The translations under genes were made by a program, and so were the position numbers. From Gymnogyps californianus (lineage: Eukaryota; Chordata; Aves; Accipitriformes; Cathartidae): DNA of 64,000 nt. Under the pieces are notes generated by a model. It was not told the DNA's origin. It worked only from the letters and a program-made list of their open reading frames with translations, and made no database searches. The stretch spans positions 15,053,522-15,117,521 of the forward strand of contig NC_059477.1 of the NCBI RefSeq assembly GCF_018139145.2. Reading direction: 5' to 3'. This document shows, one piece after another, positions 60,638 to 64,000 of this stretch (positions are counted from its first letter, which is position 1; each line of letters begins with the position of its first letter).

Positions 60638-63600
60638 CTGAAAAAAATGGAGTAGAGATGCTATTTGCAATAGACAGTACAAAAAGCCCATGTAGGAGGA
60701 AACAAAGCAAAAAATCTTTTTCTCATGTTCTTATAATGGCAGGAAGAGAGAGAACAAGAATACCATGAAATTTCCACGTGCTACAAATGTCAGCATGGTT
60801 TGAACTTCAACTGAACTGGCTGTTTCCATATGGGAGTTCCTTTGATTTAGAGTTCCCGTTGGACAAGGCTCTCCTCTAGACATACATGCTACTTTTTCTC
60901 CTAATTTTTTAACCTACACTGGTGTTGGCAATCCGCTTAGCTGTCATTACTGGATAAGAGAGATCACAGGCAGAACGTCTTTTTCTTTCATAAAGGCATA
61001 TGACACGTTAAAAAAACACGCACAACATTCCCACCAATTGTGCCAATTTATAAAACAAGTCACTCAAACCCACAAATGACGTAACCGCAAACGGACCCAG
61101 AGGATCCCCTAGTGCGCTCTGGCTTGCTGCAGAAAGCATCTGGTTTCACACTCCAGGCTCCTGACTATGCTTTCAAAGGGTCTCTGTCCAATTTCCCTCT
61201 CTCCAACATGGCCCGTGTGAAACAACCTCCAAGCAGGTGTCAGGGGAAATTTAAGCAAGAAAGGGAAGGATATTAAGATCAACAGTAAACAACATTAGGT
61301 TCCAGCAGTCTCTCCTTTTATGGGTGTGTTAACTGGAGTACAGCAGGCTTGATTCTTTCCACTTTTAAAAAGAGGCTGCTTTGCTCAGTTATGTGTGATT
61401 CTGTTTCTTTGTCAGCACCCTTCAGGATATCATTTAATAAAGCCAGAAACAGGAGGAAATGGCTAAATACATTGAATATTTTCCATAGGCTCCTTTCTGC
61501 CCTTTTATTTTCCTGTTATTAAACATGTTGCACATAAAGTCTTAGGGTTTTTTACTTTTTTTTTTCCCAGTGGCTGTCTTTTGTTCAGGATAAAATACCA
61601 AATAACCTCAAAGTCTTTTAATTTGTAAGTTCAAATTTGTTACAACCCCATAAAACTCCAAACGCAACCAAGAAGCAAATTGCAAGCAGCCAGGCACAGA
61701 AAAATGTCATAAAAAAGAAAAGGAAAAAAAAAAGCAGCAGGTGAAGGCAACATATCAAAAGCTGCAAGTTATTTAGAGGTGGTACATTTTTTTAGGTTGT
61801 TGTTCTTGTATATTGAGATTTATAGCTGAAATGTGACAATGTGGAAGGACCTTGAAAGCCAAGTCCCATACGGGACACAGATGCTGAGCGGATGTAAATC
61901 AACAGTGTTGCATTGCCCTGGACAAGCTGCAGAAATATATCTTGAAAAATCAGTTACCATGGTAGAGCCACAACATGATGGTTACAAGAGATAATGAAAA
62001 TAGCAGGGAGGACAACGTGATGTGTGAAATGGAAAGTGAAAAAGAGAGGTCTTGCTTGCTCGCTCGCTTTCTCTCTCTCTTGCTTGCTTTCTGCGAGTGT
62101 CTGTGCAACTGGTGGTAACTGCTGATCAAAATGCAAAGTCACTGAGCAATTGAAACCAGATGTTTGGAACTTCAAAGGAGAGAAAAGCAGCTGCAAGTGA
62201 ACATTCATCAATCTCCTCTCTTCAGAGGAAAAATTTTGGCAGGTCTTTGAAAGAAGCCAATTGCTGACTGCCTGCTTCCCAATTTTTGAGTTACTAGCCA
62301 ACTAGTTTGTGAGCCCAGTTGCTGTTAAGTTACCTGTTTGACTCAGTAATTAAGATGCTCGTTGCTGATAAGAAATAGAAACAGCTGGGCAGGGTACATA
62401 TGGGCTTAGGCCTTCACCTGAAAATATTTTCAATCAGCTTGTTTTAATCCATCTCTTAATCTTGTTCCCAAGCAAGTGCAATTGCCTGGGTTTTCACAGC
62501 TGGTTCTGTAACATGCCTGGGTCCTCCCAGCAAAGGAGGGCTGTATCTTGGCACTGTCAAGGACTGCTGCATGTAGCCAGCCTGGATTTAGCATGCAGAT
62601 AATGCCATGGGCTATCTTTGCTCCCCAGGTTGCATCAGGGAGATAAATGCTTTTTATAACATGGTGAATCCACAAGATTACAAGCCCTGCTCTGATTACA
62701 AAGCTGAATGCCTGTAGATCAATAAAGCTACGAATATTTATGACTTGGCAGTTGAGTTTTAAACATTACAATGTGCAAATGATTAGACAGCCACACAGGG
62801 AAATGACCATAAAGCACCCTGCCTGGAAAAAACATGGGCTGTTGCTGCTGATACTGAAACTGAGTGTGGACATAGCTGTAAAAGAAAATTTGGACCAAAA
62901 ATAGCACAAGAAGTTGAGAATGCCAAACCCCTCTTATTCTCTAATTTGGAGGAGTGCAATGGAGGGGCTGACATGTACATGGTCGGAGGTCTTGTGCGAC
63001 TGCCTCCCTTTGCGGCAGTGATGCAGCGCTGTGATGCACCAGCCAGCAATGGTCTGCAGAGATCTGGCAGCTGGAGACTCCCAGGAGCTGCAGGAAGCAG
63101 CAATGTGGGAGCTGCCCGACCACTTCTGCACAGAGCCTCAGCTCCTGCTGCCTGCATGAAAGCCACGGCGCCTGCTTCTCCTAAAACATCCCAAAGATGT
63201 TGTAAGATTTAAATTAAGATCTAATCTTGATTTAAAGTTTAGATCATTTACAATGGATTCCCAGTCCAGGAGGAGATTTGCTATTGACTTCAAAGGTGAC
63301 AAATGATCATTATTAATTGTGTGTACGTGTGTTGTGTGATTTGCTGTTAAGTGTTTGGAATGCATCTCACAGCACATCACAGGAGGAAAGGGTAGTAAAG
63401 ACTCCACAAAAGGGTGGAAAAAAGCTCTGTGTCTTTTAAGCTTCCTAGAATGGGAATTCTTACAAGAAAATGCCTTCTACAGATGTGTTTATAAAATGGA
63501 AATCATACCTCTTTATCACTGACATCTGGACACCAGATTCAGATTTAAGCAGATTATTAAAAAATAAAATAGATTAAAAAACAGGACAACTAGCCCCTGG

Positions 63601-64000
63601 CACTGAAAAGCTAGCATCAGACCCAATGAGCTGTTGGATGCATTTTTGGCTTTTGAGGATGAAACTATCGAGCAATCAATCACCATTGAGCCTCAGAGGG
63701 TCAGGGGCACGACCTCTACTGATCCCAGTGAGTTAGACAGTTTTCACCTCTGTATTAAAAACAATGGTGGCTGCAAGGCATACCACTTGTGAAAAACAGG
63801 TGGGCAAAAGTGAACAAACTTCCCTGGTCTTAGGGATGTTGTAGAGATGTTGCAGAGTTAAATCCCCAACCTTGTCTGCAAAAGGATTTCCACATGGGGT
63901 TCAATGAGAGAGGGACAGTTGTCTTTACAGCAAAGCCATATTGTGGCAGTTCGAGATACCTGTACTAGTCACTGCACCCCTCTTCTGCACCTCTGCTTCT
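60638..64000 (-). other. NRP2: Intron upstream of the linker exon, runs off the window
   Basis: 3363 nt of AT-rich DNA with acceptor TTTTTTTCAG at its lower end. I searched it by eye for the b2 domain end (a GCDWT-like motif and upstream F5/8C sequence) and did not find it, so the preceding exon is beyond the window. Confidence 0.75.

Larger units (their letters stand above)
22350..64000 (-). other. NRP2: Neuropilin-2 gene, 3' half (partial)
   Basis: Neuropilin-2 is a single-pass membrane co-receptor for class 3 semaphorins and VEGF family members, working with plexins and VEGF receptors in axon guidance and in vascular and lymphatic growth. The minus strand holds the exons for the b2-MAM linker, the MAM domain, the juxtamembrane stalk and two alternative transmembrane/cytoplasmic ends. 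Diagnostic pieces are the MAM motifs FNCNF, CGW and LENCM, the 2a tail TLENYNFELYDG ending CCSEA, and the 2b tail AVEPTLTIKLEQD. The last pieces separate it from NRP1, which has only an SEA-type tail and no 'b' form. The exons for the signal peptide, CUB a1/a2 and F5/8C b1/b2 domains must lie beyond position 64000. With the cassette, the window encodes about 339 residues of the 2a form, or about 308 of 2b without the cassette. Span limits are the inferred poly(A) site and the window edge. Confidence 0.96.

Noticed and set aside
60638..64000. Search for F5/8C b2-domain exons of NRP2
   Set aside because: No GCDWT-like end or other discoidin-domain motif could be found with splice sites; the preceding exon must lie outside.
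1..64000. CRISPR arrays, operons, Shine-Dalgarno sites, phage or insertion sequences
   Set aside because: The sequence is spliced vertebrate DNA; no regularly spaced repeats or prokaryotic gene organisation exist.
1..64000. tRNA, rRNA or snRNA genes
   Set aside because: No cloverleaf with A/B box spacing or conserved RNA gene sequence was recognised by eye; a covariance-model scan would be needed to exclude small ones.

Overview
The window is a piece of vertebrate chromosome, most likely from a bird, or at least a sauropsid. The evidence is spliced, intron-rich coding sequence with canonical GT-AG junctions, a closely recognisable neuropilin-2 protein, very few repeats, and two decayed CR1-type LINE 3' ends with no L1 or Alu-like sequence. 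The species cannot be named from the sequence alone.

The only protein-coding gene I can support is the 3' half of neuropilin-2 (NRP2), on the minus strand. Reading down the gene from high to low coordinates, the coding exons are: linker exon 60521-60637, three MAM-domain exons (57850-57996, 47726-47988, 45733-45829), a 21-nt microexon (43273-43293, extendable to 43252), the alternative terminal exon of the 'b' isoform (CDS 36828-37108), an acidic cassette exon (26444-26512), and the alternative terminal exon of the 'a' isoform (CDS 25550-25854). The CUB and F5/8C exons lie beyond the right edge. Both isoform-specific transmembrane and cytoplasmic tails are therefore present: a short tail ending in SEA (2a) and an unrelated tail ending in SRC (2b). 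All alternative modules join in phase 1, so every combination stays in frame.

Layout: 1 to about 22.35 kb is GC-rich intergenic DNA downstream of NRP2 with no supportable gene. It holds two old CR1 fragments, one probable palindromic MITE relic, and several AT-rich islands that look like conserved regulatory sequence. From about 22.35 to 25.55 kb is the probable 3' UTR of NRP2a. From 25.85 to 36.83 kb is the 2a-specific intron interval plus the probable 2b 3' UTR. From 37.1 to 60.5 kb are introns and MAM exons. From 60.64 to 64 kb is intron upstream of the linker exon.

I found no RNA genes, CRISPR array, intact transposon or wholly new system. The most interesting signals are the splice architecture around the microexon (tandem donors giving a predicted 7-residue insert, with a recursive-splice-like junction), the 23-residue acidic cassette, the long probable 2b 3' UTR with a U-tract/AG cluster, and several intronic and flanking islands with homeodomain and POU-type motifs. 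These reads were made by eye; homology statements rest on remembered family sequence.
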